A stretch of 30,181 bases of DNA from JACJWR01 sp044326505 (GCA_044326505.1 JBIRBF010000008.1:1-30181), one strand, 5' to 3'; positions 14,914 to 22,488 are shown, counted from the first letter of the stretch. Made by a program: numbers and translations. Notes: generated by a model from the sequence alone, not told the origin.

Positions 14914-16038
14914 ATGCTCGAGTCCCTGGAAATCGCGGGCTTCCGCAGCGTCGTGGATGTCCAGCTGGATCTCGGCCAGTTGACCGTCGTGCTGGGTGCC
15001 AACGGCACCGGGAAGAGCAATCTCTACCAGTCACTGGCGGTGCTCCAGGCCGCCGCCCGGGGCACGCTCGCGGCACACTTCGCCGCCCAGGGCGGCCTCG
15101 CCTCGGCTCTGTGGGCCGGACCTCGATCCAAGGGCCCGGTGCGGATGACGGTCGCCGCACGCTGGCAGGACCTGGGCTTCACCGTGGAACTCGGCCTGCC
15201 GACTCCCCCCTCCCCCTTCCCGACCGACCCCGTCATCAAGCGGGAACTCGTGACAGCCGCCGAGACTGGCGCCATCCTGGCCGAGCGCACCAACCGCAGC
15301 GCCATGGTCCGCGACGACGAGGGCACCCGCACGCTGTTCCCGGTCGAGTTGTGGGAGTCCGAGTCGCTGCTCAGCCAAGTGATCGACCCTCGCCGGCTGC
15401 CCGTACCCGCCGACATCCGCGACCGAATACTGTCGTGGCGGCTCTACCACCAACTGCGCTCCGACAGTCAGGCCGCGTGCCGCCGGCCCCGCACGTTGTG
15501 CTTCACCCCCGTGCTCGACCCCAGCGGCGACGATCTCGCGGCCGCCTGGTTGACCATCGACGAGATCGGCGACGCCGACGCCGCGCGCGGAGCCATCGCC
15601 GATGCCTTTCCCGGGGCGGCCATCTCGGTGGCGGTCGATGACTACGGACAAGGGCTCGTGCAGCTTACCCGACCGGGTTTGCGGCGTCCGCTGAGCGCGG
15701 CGGAGCTGTCTGACGGCACTATTCGGTTCCTCGCGCTGGCAGTCGCGCTCACCAGCCCCCGACCGCCGGGCCTGCTGGCCCTCAACGAGCCGGAGACCAG
15801 CCTGCACCCGAGCCTGCTCGGACCCCTGGCTGGGCTGATCGGTACGGCCGCGCGCCGATCCCAGGCCTGGATCACCACTCACTCCCGCGAGCTGGCGGCC
15901 GCACTGGCCAAGGACCACTCCGCGCGAGTAGTCGAGATCGACCTGGTCGCAGGCCGAACCGAGGTGCGCGGCGAGGCCGGCACACTCGTGCGCCGGGTGC
16001 GCGACCGCCGACGAAGCGCCGGCGAGCTGCACGAGTAA
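14914..16038 (+). CDS. RecF/SMC-like AAA-family ATPase (COG4637 type)
   Basis: A single-domain ABC/SMC-type ATPase of 374 aa, close to predicted ATPases of the COG4637 group, whose role is unknown. The order of motifs is ESLEIAGFRSVVD at the N-terminus, Walker A GANGTGKS (28-35), an insert of about 200 residues in place of long coiled coils, ABC signature LSDGT (265-269), Walker B LLALNEPE (catalytic Glu294), D-loop TSLHPS and switch TTHS (321-324). All nucleotide-site residues are present, so it should hydrolyse ATP. No nuclease (TOPRIM) domain is fused and no nuclease or methylase neighbour is present, so a defence role is not supported. A hairpin follows 12 nt after the stop, which makes it a single-gene unit. 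Confidence 0.85.
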   Translation: MLESLEIAGFRSVVDVQLDLGQLTVVLGANGTGKSNLYQSLAVLQAAARGTLAAHFAAQGGLASALWAGPRSKGPVRMTVAARWQDLGFTVELGLPTPPSPFPTDPVIKRELVTAAETGAILAERTNRSAMVRDDEGTRTLFPVELWESESLLSQVIDPRRLPVPADIRDRILSWRLYHQLRSDSQAACRRPRTLCFTPVLDPSGDDLAAAWLTIDEIGDADAARGAIADAFPGAAISVAVDDYGQGLVQLTRPGLRRPLSAAELSDGTIRFLALAVALTSPRPPGLLALNEPETSLHPSLLGPLAGLIGTAARRSQAWITTHSRELAAALAKDHSARVVEIDLVAGRTEVRGEAGTLVRRVRDRRRSAGELHE

Positions 16039-16050
16039 CGCGACGACTTG

Positions 16051-16078
16051 TCCCCGTCCGCGCGCACGAGGACGGGGA
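16051..16078 (+). terminator. Hairpin terminator behind the AAA ATPase
   Basis: TCCCCGTCC (16051-16059) pairs perfectly with GGACGGGGA (16070-16078) around a 10-nt loop, 12 nt past the ATPase stop. No T-tract is seen. Confidence 0.65.
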
Positions 16079-16172
16079 TATCGCTACGTTCACAGCAGGC
16101 AGGGCTCCCGCGCCTCGATCCAGGAGCACCCACCCGCACGAGCACGCATGCACCCGCCACAGAGGAGCCACC

Positions 16173-17807
16173 ATGCACCCGAGCCCGAGCCCGAGCTTCA
16201 GCAAGCGCGGCAGTGCCATCTTTGCGCTCGTGTCGGCGGCCAGCGTCGCCCTCGCCGGGTGCGGCGGCACGGCCTCGTCGAACGGATCGGAGTCGGCCGG
16301 CTCAGGGTCGGCGGCCACCACCCAGGGCGTCTGGAAGACCTACTGCGACGAGCAGAACCGACCGCAGAACCCCTGCGGCATGATGGATGAAGCGGGCCGC
16401 GAGTGGCTTCTGCGCGGGGTTAACGCCCGGGTCGAGGGAGTTTTCGACGTGAGCTTCGCCGATGGTCGCAAGCCGCTGGAGCCCATCCCCGCGTTCGACG
16501 CCTCCGACACCGAGCAGATGCGCAAGATCGGCTTCAACCTGCTTCGGCTGCCCGTGCAGTGGAGCGCCGTCGAGCCACAGCCCGGGCAGTACGACCAGGC
16601 GTATATCGACAAGATCAAGTCCGTGGTGTCGCTGTGCGAACAGGCAGGGATCAGCGTCCTCGTGGACTTCCACCAGGACGCCTACAGCAAGGAGATCGGA
16701 GAGGACGGGGCTCCGCTCTGGGCGATCTTACCCGCCCCGACCGAGCCCAACCCCGGCGGCAGCCTCACCCTGCTGCCGCTGCGCCTGTCCAAGCAGACGA
16801 ACCAAGCTTTCGCATCCTTCTGGCGCAACGAAACCGTGGCGGGCAAGGGCCTGCAGGACCACTACATCGGCGCATTGACGCACGTGGCCGAGGCCGTCAA
16901 CGGCAGCCCCGCCGTGATCGGCGTCGACCTGTTCAACGAGCCCTGGCTGCTGCACGCGCAGAGCCTGCTCACGGCACAGGGACAGGACCCGGGGCTCAAC
17001 CTGGACATGCTGTACCAGTTCTACGGCAAGGCGATCCCAGCCGTTCGCGCAGCGCTGCCCGACAAGTTGATCATGTTCGAGCCCGACGTCGCCAAGAACG
17101 ATCCGCCGTCGATCCCGCCCGGCTCCACTGCCCAGCAGCCCTACAGCGCGACGGTTCCCAGCACGATTCCGTGGCCTACCGAGGGGACCGTGTACGCGCC
17201 GCACTTCTACGTCAAGGGGTTCTTCTCCCCCGGCGAGGCGGCCGCTGGCTTCCCCAACGTGCGCCCGGACGATCCGGACATCACGACCAACCTGAACAAC
17301 TCCATGGCCGAAGCCAAGGCCTTCAAGTCGCCGCTGCTGCTCGGCGAGTTCGGGTTCACGCCCAAAGCCGCCCAGTACCAGGCCACACTCGACGCGATCT
17401 ACGACCAGACCAACAAGAACGCCATCAGCACCGCTCAGTGGCTCTGGAAAGAGGAAAGCCAGGACTCCTGGGGCTTCTACGACTACACGAGCGGCAGCCC
17501 GGTGCTGCGCGAGGATGCAGCCCGCGCAACTGCTCAGGCCTACCCCCAGGCCGTGAGCGGCAAGCTCACATCGGCCGCGTTCGACGAGGCCTCCCAGACC
17601 CTCACGGTCAATTTCGTGTATGCCGACACGAAAGCTCCGCACCAGCTCTTCGTCCCGACCGCATACGCCTACGCAGGTGGCTACGAGGTCAAGTGCGGCT
17701 CCGACGTGGTGCAACCGCTGAGTGCGCAGGCCGACGGGTGGATCACGGTCGAGTGCGGCAAGGATGCCGGGAAGAGCTACACCCTCACTGTGCAGCCGAA
17801 GGGCTAG
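16173..17807 (+). CDS. Lipoprotein GH5 glycosidase, endoglycoceramidase-like
   Basis: An exported, lipid-anchored glycoside hydrolase of 544 aa. The start has GAGGAG 6 nt upstream. The lipobox ALAGC puts the acylated Cys at residue 30, followed by a Ser/Gly linker. The TIM-barrel domain (about 75-455) has the endoglycoceramidase-like pattern: LRGVNAR, GFNLLRLPVQWSAVEP, VLVDFHQDAYS (His167), DLFNEPW with acid/base Glu256, APHFY (His344) and LLGEFGF with nucleophile Glu392. A beta-sandwich-like domain ends the protein (about 462-541). Endoglycoceramidases cleave the sugar-ceramide bond of glycosphingolipids, and relatives act on other beta-glycosides, so the substrate is open. Four Cys in the mature chain could form disulfides. 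The gene stands alone and converges with the DUF2231-cytochrome b5 gene. Confidence 0.87.
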   Translation: MHPSPSPSFSKRGSAIFALVSAASVALAGCGGTASSNGSESAGSGSAATTQGVWKTYCDEQNRPQNPCGMMDEAGREWLLRGVNARVEGVFDVSFADGRKPLEPIPAFDASDTEQMRKIGFNLLRLPVQWSAVEPQPGQYDQAYIDKIKSVVSLCEQAGISVLVDFHQDAYSKEIGEDGAPLWAILPAPTEPNPGGSLTLLPLRLSKQTNQAFASFWRNETVAGKGLQDHYIGALTHVAEAVNGSPAVIGVDLFNEPWLLHAQSLLTAQGQDPGLNLDMLYQFYGKAIPAVRAALPDKLIMFEPDVAKNDPPSIPPGSTAQQPYSATVPSTIPWPTEGTVYAPHFYVKGFFSPGEAAAGFPNVRPDDPDITTNLNNSMAEAKAFKSPLLLGEFGFTPKAAQYQATLDAIYDQTNKNAISTAQWLWKEESQDSWGFYDYTSGSPVLREDAARATAQAYPQAVSGKLTSAAFDEASQTLTVNFVYADTKAPHQLFVPTAYAYAGGYEVKCGSDVVQPLSAQADGWITVECGKDAGKSYTLTVQPKG

Positions 17808-17828
17808 TGCGGTCGCCGCGCGGGCGAG

Positions 17829-18731
17829 CTACTGAACGAGCGTGCCGATCTGCAGCGACGTGAGTTCTTCCTTCGGGCGCTGCTGCTTGGAGTGCTGGCC
17901 CTCGAAGGCTGCAGTGCCGTCGGTCCCGCATATCCCGATGATGGGCAGCGCTCCGCCGGGATGCTCATTCTCCCACGCGGTCAGGTTGTAGACCTTCCCG
18001 TGGATGACCGCCCAGCAATCGGCTTGCGTGCCGTGGGCCTTGACCTGCTCCATGGTGTAGCGGTTGCCGCTCACGGTCGTCGAGGGGCTCGCCGTGCTCG
18101 GGCTACTACTCGATGGCGCACTCGTGCTCGCGCTCGCCGAGGGTGTGGGGCTCGCGCTCGTCGAGGAACTGGCAGAAGCGCTGGCGCTGGCAGAGGCACT
18201 CGCGCTCGCCGACGGGCTGGCCGACTCCGACGCGGAAGCGGACCCGGCGGCGGGCGACGGGGCCTGGGACAGGCGACCGCCCCACACCGCCTGAGCCCCG
18301 CTGTGGCCGGCTAGTCCCACGATGACCAGCGCCGAGACCGACAGGAACACCGCAGCGAAGCCTGTGACCGTTGCTGCCATGGACCGTCCCCCGCCTGCCG
18401 GGCCCCGTTTGTCGTCGCGCCGGGCGATGAAGAACCACACCACCCCGGCAACGAGCATCAATCCGGCGGCGACCGGCACCAAGTCGCCGAACTCGGCATG
18501 CTCAGCCGGTTCGCCGATCAGCCGGGCGAGCGCCTCGCCGGACTCCTTGGCGACGAAGGCGGTGCCGACGGCGACGAACAGCCCGACGAGGACCAGCCAA
18601 CCGATCGCCGATCGCCGCAACTTCGGGATGAAGACGATGGCGATCAGGCCGAGTGCCGCCAAGGGCACGAACACAACCGCTGCGTGGACGACCAGGGAGT
18701 GCGTTGGCAGCCCCATGAATGTCTCGAGCAT
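17829..18731 (-). CDS. DUF2231 membrane domain fused to an external cytochrome b5-like heme domain
   Basis: A 300-residue fusion. Residues 1-152 carry four membrane helices (about 12-35, 43-61, 84-104 and 119-141) of DUF2231 type, including THSLVVHAAVVF and AGHSGAQAVWGG. Positive loops KLRR and ARRDDKR place both ends outside. Residues 155-220 are an almost pure Ser/Ala/Pro/Thr linker. Residues 224-298 form a cytochrome b5 fold: YTMEQVKAHGTQADCWAVIHG, VYNLTAWENEHPGG and EGQHS, with heme ligands His257 and His280 and two nearby Cys (239 and 268). A surface-exposed, membrane-tethered electron carrier is the likely role; its partners are unknown. The ATG at 18731 has AAGGAG upstream; an internal Met6 (18716) is the alternative. 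A terminator separates it from the DUF4190 gene upstream. Confidence 0.87.
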   Translation of the reverse strand: MLETFMGLPTHSLVVHAAVVFVPLAALGLIAIVFIPKLRRSAIGWLVLVGLFVAVGTAFVAKESGEALARLIGEPAEHAEFGDLVPVAAGLMLVAGVVWFFIARRDDKRGPAGGGRSMAATVTGFAAVFLSVSALVIVGLAGHSGAQAVWGGRLSQAPSPAAGSASASESASPSASASASASASASASSSTSASPTPSASASTSAPSSSSPSTASPSTTVSGNRYTMEQVKAHGTQADCWAVIHGKVYNLTAWENEHPGGALPIIGICGTDGTAAFEGQHSKQQRPKEELTSLQIGTLVQ

Positions 18732-18750
18732 CTGGCTCCTTCAGCGTGCC

Positions 18751-18788
18751 GAACGCTGCGGGACCGGGGCACCGGTCCCGCAGCGTTC
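18751..18788 (-). terminator. 17-bp hairpin terminator behind the DUF4190 gene
   Basis: 18751-18767 and 18772-18788 are perfectly complementary over 17 bp, with a 4-nt loop (GGCA). It begins 9 nt past the DUF4190 stop and ends shortly before the Shine-Dalgarno of the next minus-strand gene, so that gene is probably started independently or by read-through. Confidence 0.85.
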
Positions 18789-18797
18789 TGTCAAGGC

Positions 18798-19370
18798 CTA
18801 CGAGGTGAAGTTGTAGTCGGCGTTGACCAGGCCCCAAATCCAGTAGATGACGCCGAGGACGACCCCGATGATGCCGAGGATCAGACCAGCCGTGGCCATG
18901 CCGCCGTTGGTCGCCAGACCCTGGGACGCCTTCTTGCGGCCCTGCACGCCGAAGACAATCGCCAGGATCGAGAACAGGAAAGTGCAGCACCCCAGTACAC
19001 CCAGGATGCCCAGCACCAGCGACGCGGTACCCATGCCGTTGGACGGCGCCGCGGTTGCCGCGTAGCCGCCGGGGTAACCGACCTGCGGTCCTGCCACGCC
19101 GGGTGGCGGGGGCGGCGGGGGAACCGATCCGTAGCCGGTGTTGGCCGGCGCCCCGTACGCAGGCGGCGGGGGCGGCGGGGGCGGAACGGCAGCACCAGCC
19201 CCGGGGGCTGGGACAGCGGGCGGCCCCGGGGGCGCAGCCGGCGCCGGCGGGGCAGGCGGCTCGGGGATGCTGGGACCTGGGATCGCGGCGGTGGGGTCCT
19301 CCGGAGTACCGCCCGATGCCGGGGGCTCCGGCGGCTGCGGGGGCTCCGGCGGGGAGTTGTCCTGGCTCAT
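18798..19370 (-). CDS. Proline-rich DUF4190 membrane protein
   Basis: A 190-residue protein from the ATG at 19370 (GAGGAGGG 4 nt upstream; the 19433 start is rejected). The first 105 residues are Pro/Ala/Gly-rich with several runs of six to eight prolines. They are followed by SNGMGTASLVLGILGVLGCC, a short cytoplasmic loop with QGRKKASQ, and a second hydrophobic helix LILGIIGVVLGVIYWIW. Two helices with this G-x-x-S-L-V-L-G-I-L pattern define DUF4190, common in actinobacteria as an accessory envelope domain. Function is unknown. The Pro-rich tail may engage other proteins or the wall. The poly-Pro tracts would be expected to need EF-P for translation. Confidence 0.85.
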   Translation of the reverse strand: MSQDNSPPEPPQPPEPPASGGTPEDPTAAIPGPSIPEPPAPPAPAAPPGPPAVPAPGAGAAVPPPPPPPPAYGAPANTGYGSVPPPPPPPGVAGPQVGYPGGYAATAAPSNGMGTASLVLGILGVLGCCTFLFSILAIVFGVQGRKKASQGLATNGGMATAGLILGIIGVVLGVIYWIWGLVNADYNFTS

Positions 19371-19489
19371 TGTGCCCTCCTCGGCTCTGATGCGGGCGCG
19401 CTCATGCGCCGACCTGAGCCACACTAGTCCCACACCGCTGCTGGTAGGGAGGCGTATCTCGACACCAGAAAGCGTCGCCGCCCGCGCTC

Positions 19490-19510
19490 GGCGCCTCAGC
19501 GACCGGCGCC
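19490..19510 (-). terminator. Weak hairpin behind the barstar-family gene
   Basis: GGCGCC at 19490-19495 and again at 19505-19510 form a 6-bp stem with a 9-nt loop, 10 nt past the barstar-family stop. It is a plausible but weak terminator. Confidence 0.35.
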
Positions 19511-19520
19511 CGCTGTTGGG

Positions 19521-20024
19521 TCAGGCCGTGCCGGCGTCGCGGCCATCCGGGGCGGGGCGACGCTTCGCCATCAGAGCGACCACCCCATAGCCGGTCTGGT
19601 CGCGCCACTGGTCGGCAACAGAGGTGAGGACTTGGGTCGCAATGTCCATCGCCTCCGGCGCGGCCTCGGCGAAGGAACGCCAGCCGCGCCACAGCAGCAC
19701 GACCCCGGACGACCCCCCGACTGGCAGGTCGCCCAGACTCTCCTCGAGGGCGTCCCAATTGCCGCCGGTGTAGTCGGGCAAGCCCAAGTCTGCGACGAAC
19801 CGCCGGATGACAGCTCGTTTGCCGTCGATCCCCCGGGTGTCCAGCCGGTAGACCCGCCAACCGAGTTGCGTCGCCGCCCTTGCGACGTCCTCCGACCGAA
19901 TACCCGACGGCCAGCGCTGCACCCCGTGCGACGCCGGCGCCCGAAGCATCTCGCGCAGATCGGGCGCAGGTTCCGCCGAACTCCGCCCGGCGTGAGCGGA
20001 ATCGTCGCCTGCGTGCTGGTCCAC
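19521..20024 (-). CDS. Barstar-family ribonuclease inhibitor
   Basis: A small cytosolic protein of the barstar family, which plugs the active site of barnase/RNase Sa enzymes. I place the start at GTG 20024 (167 aa) because TAGGGT sits 7 nt upstream in a leaderless arrangement. An in-frame GTG at 20033 is the alternative, and no ATG is available. The fold is recognisable from WRVYRLDTRGIDGKRAVI and LPDYTGGNWDALEESL. The second stretch aligns with the inhibitor helix of barstar: Asp35 is kept as Asp91, and the key Asp39 position is Glu95. A disordered N-terminal extension of about 40 residues is extra relative to the 90-residue Bacillus protein. The secreted RNase of the partner family is one gene upstream on the same strand. 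Confidence 0.8.
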   Translation of the reverse strand: MDQHAGDDSAHAGRSSAEPAPDLREMLRAPASHGVQRWPSGIRSEDVARAATQLGWRVYRLDTRGIDGKRAVIRRFVADLGLPDYTGGNWDALEESLGDLPVGGSSGVVLLWRGWRSFAEAAPEAMDIATQVLTSVADQWRDQTGYGVVALMAKRRPAPDGRDAGTA

Positions 20025-20031
20025 GGGCCAC

Positions 20032-20037
20032 ACCCTA
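20032..20037 (-). promoter_or_regulatory. Putative -10 element of the barstar-family gene
   Basis: On the minus strand TAGGGT ends 7 nt before the GTG at 20024. This matches the TANNNT plus short spacer arrangement at nagB, the amidase and the ATPase, and it favours the 20024 start. A 12-bp palindrome (20042-20053) lies just upstream of it. Confidence 0.35.
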
Positions 20038-20041
20038 GCGG

Positions 20042-20053
20042 CCCGGATCCGGG
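20042..20053. repeat. Perfect 12-bp palindrome upstream of the barstar-family gene
   Basis: CCCGGATCCGGG has no loop and so is unlikely to act as an RNA hairpin. It sits between the diguanylate cyclase stop and the proposed -10 of the barstar-family gene, where an operator would be expected. A chance palindrome cannot be excluded. Confidence 0.35.
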
Positions 20054-20070
20054 GAGGGCCGATGACCGGT

Positions 20071-21777
20071 TCAGCCCGCAGCGACCTCCGTACGCGCCCG
20101 GCCTTGACGCTTGGCCCGGTATTGGGCGCGGTCGGCCAACTCGATCAGCGCGTCGGGATCGTCGCCGTGCCGGCCCACCGACACTCCGATGCTGAGTGAT
20201 ATCGGGATTCGGTGCTCGCCCACCACCAGTTCCGGTTCGAAGGCCGACTGGATCTTGTTGGCCAGCGCCTCTGCATCGTCGGCCGACCTCATGCCCGGGG
20301 TTACGACCACGAGTTCGTCGCCGCCCACCCGCGCGATCAGATCGCCCGCGCGCACGACGGCCACGATGCGCTCGGCGACCTCGACCAGGACGTCGTCGCC
20401 AATGGCGTGGCCGAAGGCATCGTTCACGGGCTTGAACTTGTCGATGTCCACGAACAGCACGCCCACCATCAGGTCCGGCGCACCGGCGGACATCACCCGC
20501 TCCATCTCGCGGTGCAGCGCAGACCGGTTCAGCAACGAGGTCAGCGCATCATGACTGGCCATGAAGGTGAGCTCGTCGCGGGCTCGGCGCTCGTTGTGCA
20601 CGTCGCGCAGTGCATCGATCGCGCCGATCAGGTCCCCGCTGTCGTTGTAGAGCGCCCGGCCGGCCACGCTCATCCAGCGCCAGTTGCCCGACGCCGTGGC
20701 GAATCGCGCCTCGACGCGGCCCGAGCCTTCCCGCGGACGTTCGAGCGCGTTGTCCAACGATCGCACCTGCGCGAGGTCATCGGGATGGACGAACTCGGTG
20801 ATCCGGCGACCCAGCAGGGTGTTGGCAGGCCAGCCGAGGACCGTCGCGGTCGAGGGCGAGGCCCAGTCGATGGAGCCGTCGATGCCAGTCTGAAAGACCA
20901 CATCCAGGCTGTTCTCGGCGAGCAGCCGATACCGGTCCTCCACCCGGCGCCGCTCCGCCTCCGCCGCCACCTCGTGGCTGATGTCGCGCCAGCCGCTCAC
21001 ATGAGCGATCACTCGATCGCCGTCGAACAGCGGCCGTGCGTGGGAGGCGAGCCACACGCAGGTGCCATCCGGGCGTCGTGCGCGGACGCGCACCGACGTC
21101 GCCCGACCGGCGTTGAGCCGTGCATTCGCCCGCTCGACGATCGGCATGTCCTCCGGCTCGACCCACGCGATACCGCGAGTGCCCTCCACTTGATCGGGAC
21201 GCCAGCCCATGACCCGCTCGAGCGACGGTGACGCCCATTGCAGGGTCCCGTCGTTATCCGAGCGCAACACGAAATCCGACGAATTCTCGGCGATAAGTCG
21301 GAAGTGCTCCTCAGCCGAGGCCAAGTCCTCTTCCGCGCGCACTTGTTCGGTGATATCGCGCAGCAGCATGACAACGCGATCCACCAGTCCATCCACGCGC
21401 AACAAGCGGGCGCTCATCTCGCTCCAGCGCAGCCGGCCGTCGCCATGGCGCAGCCGGACTCGGGCGCGCACCACATCTGCGCCCCCCGCAACCGCCTCGG
21501 CAAACTCGACCGCCAGGCGGGCGCGCTCCCCCGGTTCGACCTCCGTGAACGACCCACCGATGAGGTCACTCGGCGCCCAGCCGAAGACGGTCGTAACGGA
21601 GTCGGATGCCGCGAGTACCGTGCCATCGGCACTGAGCACCAGGATCGGATCTGGCGCTGCCATCATGGCCAACCTAGAAAGGTCGGAGGAGGGCATCGCC
21701 TGCCCCGAATCGACGAGCAGGCCACGACCGAGCAGCGAGATCGACGCATCGGCAGCAGGCTCGTGATCGTTCGCCAT
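20071..21777 (-). CDS. Triple-PAS diguanylate cyclase (GGDEL active site)
   Basis: A soluble sensor of 568 aa that probably makes cyclic di-GMP from two GTP. Three PAS domains lie at about 36-148, 155-270 and 284-398, each closing with a PAC-type RDIT, RDIS or RDVH motif. The cyclase domain is at about 400-562. It starts HDALTSLLNRSAL and has FVDIDKFKPVNDAFGH with the metal Asp residues. The A-site reads GGDEL (485-489), with Leu in place of the usual Phe, and the product-inhibition I-site RAGD (476-479) is exactly 5 residues upstream. Loss of the last Phe usually leaves the metal and GTP residues intact, so activity is likely but not certain. No membrane helix or EAL domain is seen. The ATG is preceded by GGAGG with a short 3-nt spacer. 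The gene lies between the RNase and barstar-family genes. Confidence 0.92.
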   Translation of the reverse strand: MANDHEPAADASISLLGRGLLVDSGQAMPSSDLSRLAMMAAPDPILVLSADGTVLAASDSVTTVFGWAPSDLIGGSFTEVEPGERARLAVEFAEAVAGGADVVRARVRLRHGDGRLRWSEMSARLLRVDGLVDRVVMLLRDITEQVRAEEDLASAEEHFRLIAENSSDFVLRSDNDGTLQWASPSLERVMGWRPDQVEGTRGIAWVEPEDMPIVERANARLNAGRATSVRVRARRPDGTCVWLASHARPLFDGDRVIAHVSGWRDISHEVAAEAERRRVEDRYRLLAENSLDVVFQTGIDGSIDWASPSTATVLGWPANTLLGRRITEFVHPDDLAQVRSLDNALERPREGSGRVEARFATASGNWRWMSVAGRALYNDSGDLIGAIDALRDVHNERRARDELTFMASHDALTSLLNRSALHREMERVMSAGAPDLMVGVLFVDIDKFKPVNDAFGHAIGDDVLVEVAERIVAVVRAGDLIARVGGDELVVVTPGMRSADDAEALANKIQSAFEPELVVGEHRIPISLSIGVSVGRHGDDPDALIELADRAQYRAKRQGRARTEVAAG

Positions 21778-21892
21778 CGTCCTCCGACCTCGCTACTTCG
21801 CTGCCCGCACCGCTGCGGCACCCGGTCGGCACATTCGGTCAACGCGCAAACCGTGGCAAGATAATAGTCCTTGCCGGATGGCCTTCATTCCG

Positions 21893-21906
21893 TTCGGCTC
21901 GCCGAA
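21893..21906 (-). terminator. Short hairpin behind the ribonuclease gene
   Basis: TTCGG and CCGAA flank a CTCG loop about 46 nt past the ribonuclease stop, giving a 5-bp stem. It is the only hairpin in the 174-bp gap that suits termination, and it is weak. An AT-rich ATAATA patch (21861-21866), TATTAT on the minus strand, could be the -10 of the diguanylate cyclase gene. Confidence 0.3.
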
Positions 21907-21951
21907 GTGGGCTGAGACACGCCCAGCGTCGCGATCCTTCCCACCGTAGGA

Positions 21952-22488
21952 CTACCCCGACACGACCTCCGAAAAGGAGTCGTAGTGGTCGTCGGTGTAG
22001 AAGCGCGAGCCGTCGTCGCCGGTGACGACCCGCCGGGCCCCGCGATCGCTGGACCCCGGGGTGGCCACCGTGTACTCGTGATAGAAGCCAGAGGCCCGCT
22101 TCGGCAGGATGCCCTCACGATTCTGGAACACGACTCCGTCGCGCGAGTACGGGTAGGGCCCGCCAGCCGCGATCAGGCTCAGTGTCGTCTGCGCCTCTTT
22201 GGGCAGCTGCGCCACTCGGACAGTCGTGAGCGACGTCGTTGCCCGCGACGGCGCCAGCTGACCCCTCGGCGCCGCTGTGCCGGCCTTGCCCGACGCGGCC
22301 GATCGCGGCGCAGATGGATTCGCCGATGAGCCTGGCTGCGCCGTGGGGCTGGCGGTGGTGAGGCGCTCCACGGTCGCGGTGCCGCCACACCCGGCCAGTG
22401 CCAGTGCCGCCAGCAGCGCAGCCACAAGCGCCGTGAGCACCAGGACGGCTTGGCGGCTTGCAGGTGGGAGTGCGGAACCGGACAGCAT
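21952..22488 (-). CDS. Lipoprotein guanyl-specific ribonuclease (RNase Sa/barnase family)
   Basis: An exported ribonuclease of the microbial N1/T1/Sa family, which cleaves RNA 3' of G. From the ATG at 22488 it is 178 aa. It has a hydrophobic leader with lipobox ALAGC (Cys34), a Ser/Pro/Thr/Ala linker (about 40-88) and the catalytic domain (about 92-175). Motifs are LPKEAQTTLSLIAAGGPYPY, VVFQNREG (base Glu125), GFYHEYTV, RGARRVV (Arg149, 152 and 153) and DDHYDSF (acid His168). The mature domain has no Cys, so it lacks the disulfide of Streptomyces RNase Sa. An upstream in-frame ATG at 22518 falls in the loop of the trpB2 terminator hairpin, which argues for 22488. A barstar-family gene is one gene downstream. 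Confidence 0.88.
   Translation of the reverse strand: MLSGSALPPASRQAVLVLTALVAALLAALALAGCGGTATVERLTTASPTAQPGSSANPSAPRSAASGKAGTAAPRGQLAPSRATTSLTTVRVAQLPKEAQTTLSLIAAGGPYPYSRDGVVFQNREGILPKRASGFYHEYTVATPGSSDRGARRVVTGDDGSRFYTDDHYDSFSEVVSG

Noticed and set aside
14914..16038. AAA ATPase as part of a phage-defence system
   Set aside because: It has no fused TOPRIM or nuclease domain and no helicase, nuclease or methylase neighbour. It is flanked by housekeeping-type single genes and ended by its own terminator.
18160..18270. Apparent short tandem repeat DNA
   Set aside because: It is the coding sequence of the Ser/Ala linker with varied synonymous codons, not an array with spacers, so it is neither CRISPR nor a minisatellite of note.
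17892..18314. Plus-strand ORFs rich in Arg/Ala across the DUF2231-cytochrome b5 linker
   Set aside because: They arise from the repetitive Ser/Ala codons of the linker read on the other strand. The heme-binding domain proves the minus frame.
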